64,000 nt of DNA from positions 3,041,521 through 3,105,520 of the forward strand of contig NW_006767433.1 of NCBI RefSeq assembly GCF_000264995.1, written 5' to 3'. Numbering within the stretch: the first letter of the stretch is position 1; each line of letters starts with the position of its first letter. Under the pieces are notes generated by a model. It saw only the letters and a program-made list of their open reading frames with translations. It was not told where the DNA came from and searched no databases. Position numbers and translations under genes: made by a program. This document shows, in pieces, positions 11,301 through 23,199 of this stretch. The DNA comes from Punctularia strigosozonata HHB-11173 SS5. Its lineage: Eukaryota; Basidiomycota; Agaricomycetes; Corticiales; Punctulariaceae.

Positions 11301-14300
11301 ACAGGAAACCTGGGTCTTGAATGACACCATCCGCGTTGGTGCCAGCAATTCTGCTTGGAATCTAACATTAACTTGGCTTTTGCGTAGAACAACATCATTT
11401 TCGACAGTGCATTCGATGAAGCGCGATATCACAAAGGCATGTATATTTCACGACTTGGATGCAGTCGAAGCGCTGAATCTCGCGCAGTCCTCGAGCAGTG
11501 TGCTCTTATACAAGACATCAATTCTTTTCCATATGGCGATCTTACGGAAGTGGGCGAGAAGGTACGCATGCAGGTTTACAATACGCCGCGCTGCTAAAAG
11601 ACGAACTTAGGGCCTGACCTTGAGGTGGAGACTATGATGTTATGTGTCGAGAGCTTGCCTACTGACCAATCCTCTGGCATGGCAACAGTGGGGGACAGAA
11701 GGTGCGCTAGTTCGATGAATATTCTACCAAGGCTGACTCTGTTCGAGGCCCGTGTGACTTTGGCCCGGGCAGTTTATTCTTCAGCTCGCATTTTGCTACT
11801 GGATGACGTCTTTGCCGGGCTTGATGTGCATACCGCACGTTGGGTGGCCGAACATTGTCTTAAAGGGGATCTCGTTCGGGATCGCACCGTAATCCTCGTC
11901 ACCCACGATCTAGCACTGGTCAAAGGATCCCTGGACAGTGTCATTCAGATCAGTGACGCAGGAGATGCTGTCCAAATGCAAGCCTCAGCCATCGATGTTT
12001 CAAGTTTCGACGGTTTGGTCGCAGGAAGTCAAGGCCACACTGAGGCCGAACCACAAATCGCCAGCGAGTATGCCGAAACCGAGAACTCCACTGGGGGTAA
12101 ATTGATCGCGGAGGAGACTACAACTTATGACGCAGCCGGAGTTCGGATAATAGGATTCTATCTGGTGAACGCCGGCGGTCCGATATTCTGCGCCGTCATC
12201 TATCTACTTGTCTTTGCGGAGGTCGCGGTCTCCCTCTATCAGCCGTTCTTCCTGGGCCGGTGGGCTGAACAGTATAACACTAGGGATCCCTCCTCCGTAC
12301 CGGCCGAGAAGTGAGTGGACTAAATGTCTGAACATCCATAAAACTCACCTAGCACACAGATATCTTGGTGGTTTTGCCGTTTTACTCCTGGCACAACTTG
12401 TGTTGCGGACTGTCAAAGCGGCATTATGGCTGAGAGGGGGCCTCCGTGCATCTGTCAACATCCACCAAAAATTGATGGAGTCGGTTCTGTATGCCACCTT
12501 CAGGTAGGTCGCACGATCGCACACGAAACTCGCTAGTGGATGTGATAACTTCTTGCAGATGGCTAGACAAAACGCCCATCGCTAGAGTGATAACTCGCTG
12601 CACACAGGTAGGCGACACATCTCAGACGTGCTCCTGTGATCTCATCGTCAGCAGGATATCAATTCTGTTGACACTAGCTTACCGTCAATCATCATGCAAG
12701 AATTAGTGATGAGCACGGGCATAATGCTCAAGCTCCTTGCCATATTCTTGGTCGTGAAAGATGCCTTTCTGGCTGGTGTCGTAATGTTGGCTATGGCACT
12801 TGTTGTTGGACGCGGGTATATTAGGGTTCAAGCTGGTCAGTTGCTCACTCACGATGATTGTCCTTTGCTTATGGCATTAACGGAACTCCAAAAAGCACTC
12901 AAGCGTAAACAGAGTATCGCCAAATCCCCCGTTCTAAGCCTCTTCGGCACGACTTGCTCAGGACTCAGTGCGTTGGTGTTCTCTTTGTCATAGGGTTGTC
13001 TTGATTGGTCGATAGCTTCTATCCGAGCGTATGGCGCTCAAAAACGTTTCACTGGGGAGTTAACGAGGAGAATCAATATCTACACACGCGCGTCGCGCAA
13101 CTTCTTCAACTTGAATCGGCAAGAATTTCGTCGATGCAACTTTCTCTGCGCCTTGCTGAACTGTTTTGTTGGTTTAAGGTGGATTGATGTCCGAATCGAC
13201 GCACTGGGCTCAGTCTTTTCCATCGCCGTGGCCGCGGCCGTACTATATACCCCGGCGATTCGGGCAGGGGAAGCTGGTTTCGCGTTATCTCAGGTACTTG
13301 CCTTTTCTGGCGATGTATTTTGGTTCGTGAGGGTGTGGAACGTGGTGGAAGTTGAATGTGAGTGTCGCATGTGCGGCGGAATCCCCAGTGGCTAATTCGT
13401 CTTGCTAGGCACAAGGTTTGTACGCGATTTCATGCTTGCGCTCCATAATGACATTGCGGGCAAAGCTTGGAGAGAATCAAGGATTACATTGACATCGTTT
13501 CGGAGCCGCGGCACACTCCACAAGGTGTCCCCCCAGCATACTGGCCTGCTTCAGGATCTTTGCGCGCGCAAAGCCTTTGCGCTCGATACGATCCAGGTCA
13601 GCCATCCCCGCTACGCCGGAGTCCGCCACTCACATTACCATAGATTCAAACGATGTCTTACACGACATCAGTTTTGACATCAAAGCAGGCGAGCGGGTCG
13701 CTGTAGTTGGCAGGACAGGAAAGTTGGCTCTGAGCTTTTCCTCGCATACCGTTCCGTTACTTACCATGCAACAGGAGCGGGGAAATCGAGTCTGGCTCTG
13801 GCTTTGCTACGAGCAATGCTCACGAGAGGCAAAGTATATTATGACGATATCGACATTCACCAGGTTAATCTGGATGCTCTGCGATCCCATATAACAATCA
13901 TTCCACAAAACCCCGAACTGTTCGCTGATACACTGCGCGAGAACCTGGACCCCTTTGGCGAGCACGACGATGCAACCTTGAACGAGGCTCTGATGGATGC
14001 GGGCTTGGTCGAGCGTGAAGGCTTCAAGGAAAACGCTGGCATCACTTTGGATTCGTGAGTGATATGATCGTCGTCCAGTTGCGATAATAACGCGTCATCG
14101 CTGCTTCACAGCAAAGTTGACGAAGGGGGTGCAAATTTCTCCCTTGGGCAACGGCAGGTACGTGAACAACTCACCTGACTGTCCTGGCCATGGTATGACG
14201 TTATCCACTCGCGCAGATAATCGCACTTGCTCGCTCTAAGTTGCGCAAGAATAAATTAGTGATCATGGACGAAGGTGCGCCACTCATCTCCGGTATAGAC

Positions 14301-14696
14301 ATTGTCTAACGCAGTCATCTCGAAACACTCAGCCACTTCTGCAATTGGTAAGTCTTCATCGACTTTTTTTTTGCTTACCGATGACAACGAAAGACCACCT
14401 AGATCATGCAAGAGACATCACATTGCAAAGTTCCATCCGCGATAGTTTCGGTTCGGATGTCACGATATTCACCATTGCGCATCGACTTCGAACTGTGATG
14501 GACTACGACACTATCGTACGTGTCGACCCAGCAGACCGCGTACGGTGCTAACAATCTCCTTCAGATGGTCATGGATGCTGGCAATATTGTCCAATGCGCA
14601 TCGCCTAAGGAGTTGCTTGAGGCCACGGAAGGCATATTCCGAGAAATGGTGGAGAAATCACACGACCGAGACTTGCTATTCGATCTCGTGAAATGA
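8399..14696 (+). CDS. ABCC-type (MRP/Ycf1-like) full-length ABC transporter
   Basis: A very intron-dense gene of roughly two dozen exons, with a product of about 1,400 residues estimated from the pieces. Order: hydrophobic N-terminal TMD0-like part (from MLVDTTALIILPSV), linker with SASWFSYLTWGFLDPMV, TMD1 (LRTIKLFAWEEKA), NBD1, TMD2 (RWLDKTPIARVITRCTQDI after splicing, SIAKSPVLSLFG) and NBD2. NBD1 has Walker A GPTGSGKTS, signature LTLSGGQKAR rebuilt across two introns, Walker B ILLLDDVFAGLD and the H-loop THD. NBD2 has GRTGAGKSS, FSLGQRQ, VIMDEATSAIDHARD across introns and AHRLRTV. Asp in NBD1 and Glu in NBD2 after Walker B is the normal ABCC asymmetry. The family exports glutathione or other conjugates, often at the vacuole; the substrate here is unknown. 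One intron (11437-11487) is GC-AG. The start is chosen at the Met preceding the first hydrophobic helix. Confidence 0.92.
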
Positions 14697-15033
14697 GAAT
14701 TATGGTCCCAAGGCGACACCTGGCGGCATCAGAAAGCAACGGGGAACCAATCAATGATGCTAATATTCGTACATAAATGCAAGTGGCTCGACCTCGACAA
14801 CATGAAGGAATTATCAGACATGAATAACTTAATCCAATAAAAAGTCCCATCTCAATGAAGGGAGGAACGGATTGATACAAAGCGCGTCGTACCGGCGTCT
14901 GCGGTACGTATACGGTCCTCAGGCAAGTCTGAAACAACCCCAGCCCAAAACTGCACAACATGAGCGAAGGCCCACAGGCAGCTTCACGGACTGAACAGGC
15001 CAACAGCTTCGAACGCTTGGGCTGCACAGAACT
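14697..15033. other. Convergent intergenic region
   Basis: 337 nt between the stop codons of the ABC transporter and the type II membrane protein. It should hold both 3' UTRs. It contains an AT-rich patch near 14,820-14,850. No ORF or motif stood out. Confidence 0.5.
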
Positions 15034-18000
15034 TCAGTTGGGTCTGATTCGATCTAACGGGCTTGTGGGCTCACTGATGTTTCCGACATTGACCACCGCG
15101 TTGTTTGGGGAGTGAAAGAACTCGTAAGCGGGTGTCCACACTTCCGAGAACGTTTCATCGGCGAGAGAAGTATCGTGAACAACCAAGGGCGCGGTTGTGG
15201 AGTTTGTCCACACTATGGAAGACGAAGTTCCGACGAGCGACCAGTCGCGCAACGAATTTGAAGAATCCGATCCAAAAAATAGAGACCCATTAGGCGTGGC
15301 AAAGGACGAAGCGACGAAAGAAACGTCTGAAGGAAGGACGGATCCGAAGACCGCAACTTCCAAAGTGGGAATTGAAGCCAGTGAGCGGACCAGTAACGAG
15401 CTGTCGTTGGGCGGCACAACAGGGGAACCGAGGACGAACTGAACTAGATCCGTGGCTAATCCTATGTCCGGAATCGAGGAAAGATAGGTGAATAGCACAT
15501 GATCGAAATTGTTGAGTGTGCCAAACTCGCGTGGATCAGCGGCCGTGGATGCTAGCGTCGGAAGTGTAGGGGCGCCTGGCATGGCGCTGAGAGCCTCCCC
15601 GTAGTATACGATGACTCGTGGGTTGACGTCGCGATTGAGAGCGACGGCTTGCTTCGCCGTTCCCGTTCTCGCGTCTGTGAACGGCAAGCGTAACTGGAGC
15701 AAGTCGAGCACACCGTATATTGGACGGTCCGGGAAGCAACTGGGGTCGAATTGCGAAGCCGCCGATGCCGGGGATAATGCAAAGACCGTGGATTCGATCG
15801 TAGCAATGCGAGCGAGGGAGGTCGAGTTTAATCCAGGATAGCACGCCAGGGGAGGTGGGAAGGCGTTGGCGGATGAGTTTGTAAGTAGTGCGGCAACGGA
15901 GTGCCCTCCGGGTGAAGAGGTTGCATCAAACGGGAGTAAGACTGGAGCAACGCTGAGGCGTGATCTGAATATGGCAAGATCGTCCGCTTTCTGCTGTAAC
16001 ACGGATTCCCAATAGCGGAGAAGGGCAGTGGAGCGCTGAGTCGACGAGGCTGCATGGCCGGGTCAAACACCTGCAACGAGCTAGGATGATAACACGCACC
16101 CGTAGCAAATGTGTACATGCGATCGAGTGCCCCATGGGCGACCGATCCCACCCGATCAATCTGCTCTTGGCTGGGTTCGCCAGTCACCACGAATGTTGCA
16201 CTGGGCATCGCAACGGTTTGGTTGGCAAAATTCCATATATAGCCGGATTGAGCGAATGCAAATCGCCCGCTAGTGTCCGGCACGGGTCCATCAGCGGCAG
16301 TACCTAGGTCGTCCCAGTCCGCCTTCCGGACAAATGTCTGCATGTTCCCGACTTGCGTCGTGTTGTGCGAGCGTATAAGGTTCCAGAGCAGAGCAGATTG
16401 CGCCCACTGTGTCCTATTGGGGGCGGTAGTGGAATCGAGAGCGGGGGCAACATCAATGAGCACAGCCTGTTCGGCGCAATTACTCTTGGTAGGAGTCCCT
16501 TGTATTTCCCAAATTGCGGTGGCAACATCGCTATCGGAGAGGTTCGTGGAGAAGAGCTGGTTCATCGTCGGTGTCCGTGTGAGGATAGCCTGGGCGAGTT
16601 CCACGCATTGGCTGCTAGAGGTTGATACACAGACGCAAGTCGCATCTAGTACAAAGGATGAGTTCCGGAGATCACGACGTAAACAACGGGAATCGTACCC
16701 AGATCGCACGCGAGGCCAGTCAGGTTGCCACCACAAGATGTCGTGGACGAATGGTGTCGGCTGCCCAAGGTGACGCCGACCGCCGTGAAGATGCTGGCCA
16801 GGACAACTCCTACACCCACACTGGCAAGCAGCCACACTCTTCTGTTCTTCCTCGAAGGAGAATGGCTCCTAGGACTGTGTAGCAACGAACTCTCTTTTTC
16901 CCAATTCCAAAAACCCGGTTTGCGGTTACGAGTATTCAGGCCCGAACCATCTGGGCGCGCTGTGGCGGTAGCGTGTACAACGCGGTCAGGAACCGTTCCG
17001 GCCTTCATATCCTCGTCAGACACGATGTTGCCGAGGTGAACTTGGGAGAGGGAGGTCAAGCTCTGATGTGGATGATATCCTCGCTCGAGCATGTTGGATA
17101 ATGTACGTGCACGGCTAGTGAGCTCCGGAAGAGCGAGCTGACCATCTTCGTTGCGATAAACCTCTTCTTGGGATATGGGAATGTTCGGGAGGATCGGGAC
17201 CGGCGGTAGTGGTTTACGTATCCAGTTCGCAGGGCGGGAATTTGATATGCGGGAAATTAACGATGACACTTTGCTCCTTGTCGTCTTCGTCGAGTGGAGA
17301 GAATCTCGCCTCGCGAACTTTGATCCCCTCCACGAAGGCTTCGTCGAGGAACCGGGAGGTGTTCTCCGAGCGGCGAGGGGCGTGTCCTCATCGATCGGTG
17401 CCTTGATCCCGTTGAATGCCTCTCGCAAAGGCGTCGAGCTACTGGTAGAGGACTGTGGACGGGTGATGCCGGTAAGCGCGGACGGCCGAGCGCTCGCGTG
17501 ATCGGACAGGACTGACATGCTTCGCAGCGGATGGAAGACCGAACCTGCCTGCGAAATGCCGAGCGGACCAAGTCCGCTCACGTCCGTTAGACCCGTGCTG
17601 TCGGACTGACGTTTTGATCCATCTGCTGTGCGCGGTCCCGAGGAACTGGGCTGCGGATTGTGCCGTCCGTGTAGAGCGAAAGATGAAGGAGGGTTCGATC
17701 CGTCAAGTTTCGATGACTCGCCAGGATACGGAGAGCCCGCCGCGCCAGTGCGAGGCGGCGGATAGGTAATTTCGGAAGCAAGAGTATCGACTATGCTTCG
17801 TCCATCATTGACTCCTCTGCGTTCGTGCGATAGCATAGAATAGCCTCCATCAGACGGCGCGGATGTCGAAGATAGCAACTCTGTGATGAAGGATGTAGAC
17901 AGCATCCGCTCCTCCTGCGGGTCGACCTGAATGCCCGAGGCGCCGTCATGCCAGTGGGGCGAGAAAGATCCCGCCGAGAGGATGGAGGAGGCCGCGTCGT

Positions 18001-18460
18001 CGGGTCTATGATATGCGAGCTGTGAACCGGGTGGAATGGGTGGGGTGAGCTGCGATGGACTACCGCTGGAGGAGTCGTCGGCGATCGTGGTCAGTGTGGG
18101 TGCTTTGCCAGAGGGACCTCTTCGCACAAGCAGGGGGGCGGTCGTCGGCTGAGGAAGGGGCCGCCGTGAGTGAGAGGCTGGTGTCATGGGGGATCGCGGA
18201 GGGTATGGGCTGGAAGGAGACGAAGCTGAGAAGACGGAGTGCGATGGAGATGGCGGAGGGATCCCGAGGGGAGGAGTAGGGAACTGCGAGAGCCTCACTG
18301 GCTCCTCTCCGGTGGCGAACGAGCCGAAGCTGATGGTGCTGTCTGCAACGCCTGACGCCTGCGTGTGGAGAGAAGGCATCCGCCCATGCCGAGGGAAGGC
18401 GGCGGGGGAAGGCGACGGCTTATGACCGTCCGGGCTGCTCACGGACACCCGGTGGTCCAT
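15034..18460 (-). CDS. Type II membrane glycoprotein, unknown function
   Basis: Three exons on the minus strand. The first 600 residues encode a Ser/Pro-rich cytosolic region of about 550 residues that looks disordered and phosphorylatable. It ends in a basic patch (SPSRKNRRV) and one membrane helix (WLLASVGVGVVLASIFTAVG). An intron follows near CDLG. The rest is outside or luminal: a Cys-containing module (DATCVCVSTSSSQCVELAQ), a segment joined across a second intron near 16,020-16,065 (TASSTQRSTALLRYWE), then a long domain with many N-x-S/T sequons (NRT, NTT, NQT, NSS, NST, NDS, NGS, NIS). There is no signal peptide, so type II topology is inferred. I recognise no enzyme family; it looks like a fungal cell-surface protein. 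Splice joins keep the frame without stops. Confidence 0.8.
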
Positions 18461-19600
18461 GGCTACGTATATCTGTCAGACCAATGAACGGAAGGAGGAC
18501 AAATTGACGGGGCGCCCACTGGAAGATGATCACTTCGGGGATGGCTGCTTTGTATATGGCCGCTCACAGCATCACCCTGCCTTTGACAGCTGAGCTGAAA
18601 CGGGCTGCTAGCCGTGATGTGTGATCTGGGGGACGTCTGCGGGCACGGCGCGGGGCTCAGAGGATTCGCGGTTGAACGAGCGTGGGTTGGGAAAGAACGG
18701 AAGGTTGCTCGCGACGAGCGAGTGGTGGTGGTCGTGGTGGTGGTGGTAGGGGAAATCGTTGGAGACCGGCAGCTCTTGTCCAGAGGCCTGAGATCATCCA
18801 TCTGGCCGGCCAGGAACGCAGACGCGCGGGCTCCAGTATTCCTGTCGATCACGTTCCTGTTCGCGTGGCTATTCCAGTCCTTCCCGCCGTACACGCCCAA
18901 CCAGCTGTTTGATGGAATCCACGGAAATTTGGCGCCGGGTTGGTCCCAGGGGCGCGCGTGACGGATATCGGCCTTGAATGCAATGGAATCCAGCGGCAGG
19001 GACGCGAGATGGAATGAAGGCGATAGTTTCACTGGATCCCAGGGAGTGACCATGGCACCCGGATGCCATGGGGTGCCAAGCATGGAATCCATATGGTACA
19101 CCTTAGGGCGGGTGTCCAAGCACTTGCACGTCCATCATCAATTCATCCGTGGGGGTCGTGCCAGTGCTGACTGCACAGCAGCGGCAACGCGCGCGGTCAA
19201 GCTGCACAGCCCCTCGTCCAACTCATCTCCCGCCAGCGCCAGCGAAGACGATAGACGATGGGCTCACTCTCGCCATGGCCAAGGGCACGGGCCGTGGTAG
19301 AGTCATGCCACTCTCTGAGCCTGCTCAGAGAGTTTAGGTCGGGAGATGGGGTGTGCGTCTATAGCGGTCGTGCCCACTGCTGCAAGATGAACCCCCGGAC
19401 GACCTGGCATGCCAACCCCCCAACAATCTACGTGTCCTCACAGTGCTGTGCGCATTTCGGATATGTTTGATAAGCTGAGGGCATGGTACGTTCCGAGTTT
19501 TCCTCTTACCGTTGTAAAACCAATGCGCTCATACTTTCATCCAGGTGTGCCGTTCCACCTAGCCCCGCATGCTCGTCACCCACGGTCTCGCGTGGCGCCG
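18461..19600. other. Upstream region of the membrane glycoprotein gene
   Basis: 1.1 kb without a supported gene. A minus-strand frame is open for 218 codons (18463-19119), but its translation has a poly-Thr run from a CCA/GGT microsatellite near 18,725-18,750 and looks like low-complexity noise. The 8-mer TGGAATCC occurs at 18913, 18984 and 19083. It probably holds the promoter and 5' UTR. Confidence 0.45.
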
Positions 19601-20160
19601 CTTCTACCCCCGCGCCCGCCATTTGCCCAGCACCGAACGCGAGCCGCCAACGCGGTCGCGCTCGGCGCAGCTTCCATCCCCCGCCCAACGTCGAGCGCAA
19701 GCCGCCAACGCGGTCGCGATCAGCGCCGCTAGCGCTTCCACCCCCGCGCCCGCCATTCGCCCAGCACCGAACGCGAGCTGCCAATGCGGTCGCGCTCGGC
19801 GCAGCTTTCTTTCGCCCAACGCCGAGCGCGAGCCGCCCTCGCCGTCAGCCGCACCCTACCGTCGTCAGCCGCACCCGCCCTCGTCGTCAAACGTGCCCTA
19901 CACTCTTCGTCAGTCGCGCCCCGCCGTCGCCGTGAAACGTTCGCCCAACGCCGAGCGCGAGCCGCCCTCGCCGTCAGCCGCACCCTACCGTCGTCAGCTG
20001 CACCCGCCCTCGTCGTTAAACGTGCCCAGCCCTCGCCGTGAAACGTGCCCTACACTCTTCGTCAGTCGCGCCCCGCCGTCGCCGTGAAACGCGCCTTAGC
20101 CTCTTTGCCAGCCATGCCCTGCCCCGCCGTCAGTTGCCCGCGCTTAGCGCCATCCACGCC
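19601..20160. repeat. GC-rich degenerate tandem array, units about 130 bp
   Basis: Two unit types are visible. A unit beginning CTTCTACCCCCGCGCCCGCC at 19601 recurs at 19735 with few changes. A unit beginning TTCGCCCAACGCCGAGCGCG at 19811 recurs at 19940, 129 nt later. The second copy of this unit carries about 23 extra bases before the shared AAACGTGCCCTACACTC block (19889 and 20041). Short CGCCGTCA words continue to about 20,205. Several overlapping frames are open only because the DNA is GC-rich and lacks stops; I do not call them genes. Confidence 0.8.
19637..19690 (+). repeat. 54-nt exact repeat, copy 1
   Basis: Bases 19637-19690 match 20945-20998 without mismatch by eye. It begins ACGCGAGCCGCC and ends CCGCCCAACG. 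A diverged third copy lies around 19771-19820. This copy is inside the GC-rich tandem array. Confidence 0.85.
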
Positions 20161-20395
20161 CCGCACTCGCCGTCAATCAGCGCCCCGCACTTGCCGTCAG
20201 CTGAGCCCGCGTTCGGTGTCAAGCATATGGTGTCAACCCCGCCGTGCCCTCTTTCGCCCATGTCGTCAAGATGCGGTTGGCGAACCTGTAAACTGAGTCC
20301 TCCAGAGTCTCGCAAACCGCCCGAAGCGTCACGTAACTCCGACTGCTTTCCGTCAATCCCCTTTCGCCTCTCTCTCTCAGTACCAGCCACCAGCG

Positions 20396-21232
20396 ATGGC
20401 GTATCGCCCGCCGAACGAGAACGACAGACCGCCTGGCGCGTCCCTCAGACACACCGTCGCCGGCCTCGGCGGGAAGCAGAAAGGACCTGGCTCGCTCAGA
20501 AGGATGCATGCCAAAGCTTCCTCGCCGGCTTTGAACCTGCGTCTGGACGCCGCCGCCAGCATGCTCGTCGCCACAGCTGCCTCCACTCATGTGCCCACGC
20601 CCGTCACAGCGATGACTCCCAAGACGTCTCCACCACCTACAGCAGTGGGCACGCCGTACGGCCACCCTGCGCCCTCGCCTCTCGCTCATGCGTACCACCA
20701 CGTTCACAACCCCGACCGCGATACCTCGGACGCGGACTCACGTGAGTCCGCTATCTCGTAGAGCATGGCACGCATCTAACGAATGCATCTCGTCGCAGTA
20801 CGCACATCGTACGGGTTCGGACCCAGCCCCAGCGCGAGCTGCGCCAGCCTGACGTCGCTCACCACATCCGCCTCCTCGCACTACTCTCAATCGCAATCTC
20901 CCTTGCATACCCGCACCTTTGTCGTCAAGAAGCCACTGCCGCCCACGCGAGCCGCCAACGCGGTCGCGCTCGGCGCAGCTTCCATCCCCCGCCCAACGCG
21001 CACCCTCCTCGATCTGCACGAGCGCGTCACCCCGTTCAACCGGGGATCGCTCATCCCGGGCCTGTTGTCGAAGACGCGTGGCACACGCTCAAAGATGCCC
21101 CGAGGCACACGCGCGAAGACGCCCCCGGGGCATCTGCTGGACAATGCCCCATGCCATCACCATCCCCAAAACGCCGCAACGTGCACCCCCCTCGTGCTGC
21201 ACAAGCGTGTCGCTACGTTCGACCGGGGATAG
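20396..21232 (+). CDS. Ser/Pro-rich hypothetical protein
   Basis: Two exons, 20396-20741 and 20799-21232, join across a good intron (gtgagt donor, ctaac branch site, cgcag acceptor) to give about 259 residues. The ATG follows a CT-rich stretch typical of fungal promoters. The N-terminus (MAYRPPNENDRPPGASLRHT) and the start of exon 2 (SYGFGPSPSASCASLTSL) are Ser/Pro/Ala-rich with no domain I know. Exon 2 then reads through the 54-nt repeat (20945-20998) and a duplicated block (LDLHERVTPFNRG and LVLHKRVATFDRG). The C-terminal part may be repeat expansion rather than protein under selection, or the true gene may end differently. Confidence 0.35.
20945..20998 (+). repeat. 54-nt exact repeat, copy 2
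   Basis: Identical to 19637-19690, which lies 1.3 kb upstream. Here it falls inside exon 2 of the putative Ser/Pro-rich gene, where it encodes an Arg/Ala-rich stretch. Confidence 0.85.
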
Positions 21233-22223
21233 CTCGCCAGCGCGCCGCGCGGTCACGAAACGGGTCGGCAGTGCCCCGAGAGGTGTGCCAGCAGCGGGAC
21301 GCCCGACTTCAACCACCACCGCCAAGACGCGGGACATTCAATTTCTACCACTATTGCCGAGACGTGTGCCATCCTCATGCTGCACGCCGACGCCGCCGCC
21401 GCCGTCGCCGCCAGCGCCAGCAGCGATAGCGCCAACCACCCCCGGCCATTAGCATGACCGCAATGGCCACGTCGTCGACGACGAGCACGCTGCCGATAAT
21501 GGTGTTGTCGTTGACAGCGGTCGCGCCCTCAACAGGGGTCGCACCGTCATCCGTTGGCGCAGAACGCACGAACGCCTCGCCGCCAATGGTCTCCTCGCCA
21601 TCAACAACGGGCGTGCAGCCGACGATGGGGGTGCATTCAACGACCAGTTCGCCGTGGACGATGGGCACACCGTCGACGATGATCACGCCGTTTACAAGTG
21701 TAGGCAACAGCACTGTATTAGAGTAGACGTATATACATACTTGCATCTATGGCTATCTCATCTGTATCACCGATGGCCGTCATCCTGCTAGCCAGGACAG
21801 GGATATCTGCACGCGCTACTGAGCAAAACGTTGGGAGATGTATCTGTGGGAATGATATACCATTCATGGAAGCACCTATCCAAATCCGGCGGCGATTCAG
21901 GCTGCCCTGGAATCCACCGGACGTTCCGGCGCGCGTCCGGTGGGAAGCCGTGCCAGTGGAATCCTTCGTTGAAATCGGTGGAATCCGGCGGCCAGCTGAT
22001 TCCCTGGTTTCCAGCGTTCGCCTGGTTGGGCGTGTAGCAGCAAGATGCGAATAAAACACACAACTCCTCGATTCCATAGACATGAAAAAATGGCGTATAC
22101 AGATGGGGAAACGTAAAGAACATCATGATCAAGAACGGCGTAAAGGCCAATTGCCGCGCCGCGTAGACACTCCGATAACCACCCCCTCCTGCCTCTAAAT
22201 GGAGCACATCAGTACCGATGTTC
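21233..22223. other. Low-complexity spacer downstream of RAC1
   Basis: The first part (to about 21,720) is GC-rich with CGC/CAC microsatellite-like runs and a degenerate repetition of roughly 18-nt words of the CGTCGACGATGG kind. Frames are open on both strands there without domain content. The second part is ordinary spacer and should include the RAC1 3' UTR. TGGAATCC words occur at 21908, 21957 and 21979. I see no supported gene. Confidence 0.45.
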
Positions 22224-23199
22224 TCATGCAACAACGCATCCGCCCTTCTTGTCCTTCTTCCTCTCCTTAGGAGCCGGGTTCACTAACGGCAGCGGTCAAT
22301 GCCATCTCCTAGGACCAGCGGCTTATCGACACTCACGGACAGCGCGGATAGCCTCATCGAAGACCGTTTTCAGACCCTTCTGCGTCAGCGCGGAGCACTC
22401 GAGGTACTTCACGGCACCGATGTCCTTTGCCATCGCCACACCCTGCGAGTATTGTATGGGGGCCATTCGGCTGGTGAAGCGAAGGTGAGGCCGTCGTCAT
22501 ACGAGGAGACACCGGATTGCCGCCTACCGCTCCCGCAGCTTGGCAATGGTCGCCTCATCTTCACGCAAGTCCAACTTGGTGCCCACCAGGACGGTGGCGG
22601 TCGACGGCGCATGATGTGAGATCTCCGGGTACCACTGGCGGTAGGAGAGCGATCAGAGAGATTGGACGAGAAGACTGGGGATCACAACATGCCTTGGTTC
22701 GGACGTTCTCGTAACTAGGGGGACTGACGAGCGAGAAGCAGATCAAGAATACATCGGTCTGCGGGTATGATAGAGGACGGAGACGATCGTAATCCTCCTG
22801 GCCGGCAGTATCCCACAATCCGAGAGAGATGGTCTTTCCATCAACCATCACGTTGGCAGAGTAATTATCGAAAACTACGGTTGCCCGTCATGAGAGGCTT
22901 GAAGCGCGACTACGAACGGCGACGCACCCGTGGGGATATACTCTCCCTGGGCGATAGCGTCAGAATAACGGCACAGAGTCGTCGATGTAATGCTGCTTAC
23001 GGGGAACGCGTTGGTCGTGTAAGAGATCAACAAACATGTCTAGTCAGGCCGGCATATCAACACCTCTATCTCGACTGTGCAGACGAGCTCTGCACCTTTC
23101 CGACGGCACCATCGCCTACGACAACACCTACGGCGGCTATCAGGGACACGTTTCGCAGCGCCGACACGTCGTGTGGGACTTACATTTGATGGCTTGCAT
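22224..23199 (-). CDS. RAC1: Rac1 small GTPase of the Rho family
   Basis: The minus-strand gene starts MQAIKC at 23199 and has very short exons. Joined, they read [11 protein letters not shown] (G1), [27 protein letters not shown] (switch I), [20 protein letters not shown] (G3/switch II), [36 protein letters not shown] (G4) and [20 protein letters not shown] (G5). The last exon restores [18 protein letters not shown]: a polybasic stretch and a CVVA CAAX box for prenylation. ISFSLVSP-type and TQKGLK residues favour Rac over Cdc42 or Rho. Rac1 drives polarised hyphal growth and NADPH-oxidase control at the plasma membrane in basidiomycetes. A DH-domain RhoGEF lies 13 kb away. Confidence 0.95.

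Noticed and set aside
16646-16882. Plus-strand frames opposite the membrane glycoprotein
   Set aside because: Antisense shadows of a well-supported minus-strand gene with no recognisable domain.
18463-19119. Minus-strand frame open for 218 codons
   Set aside because: The translation has a poly-Thr run from a microsatellite and no domain content, and it lies directly upstream of a real start. Judged chance in GC-rich DNA.
19569-20087. Long overlapping plus-strand frames in the tandem array
   Set aside because: Several frames are open at once because stop codons are rare in this GC-rich repeat, and the peptides simply repeat with the DNA unit.
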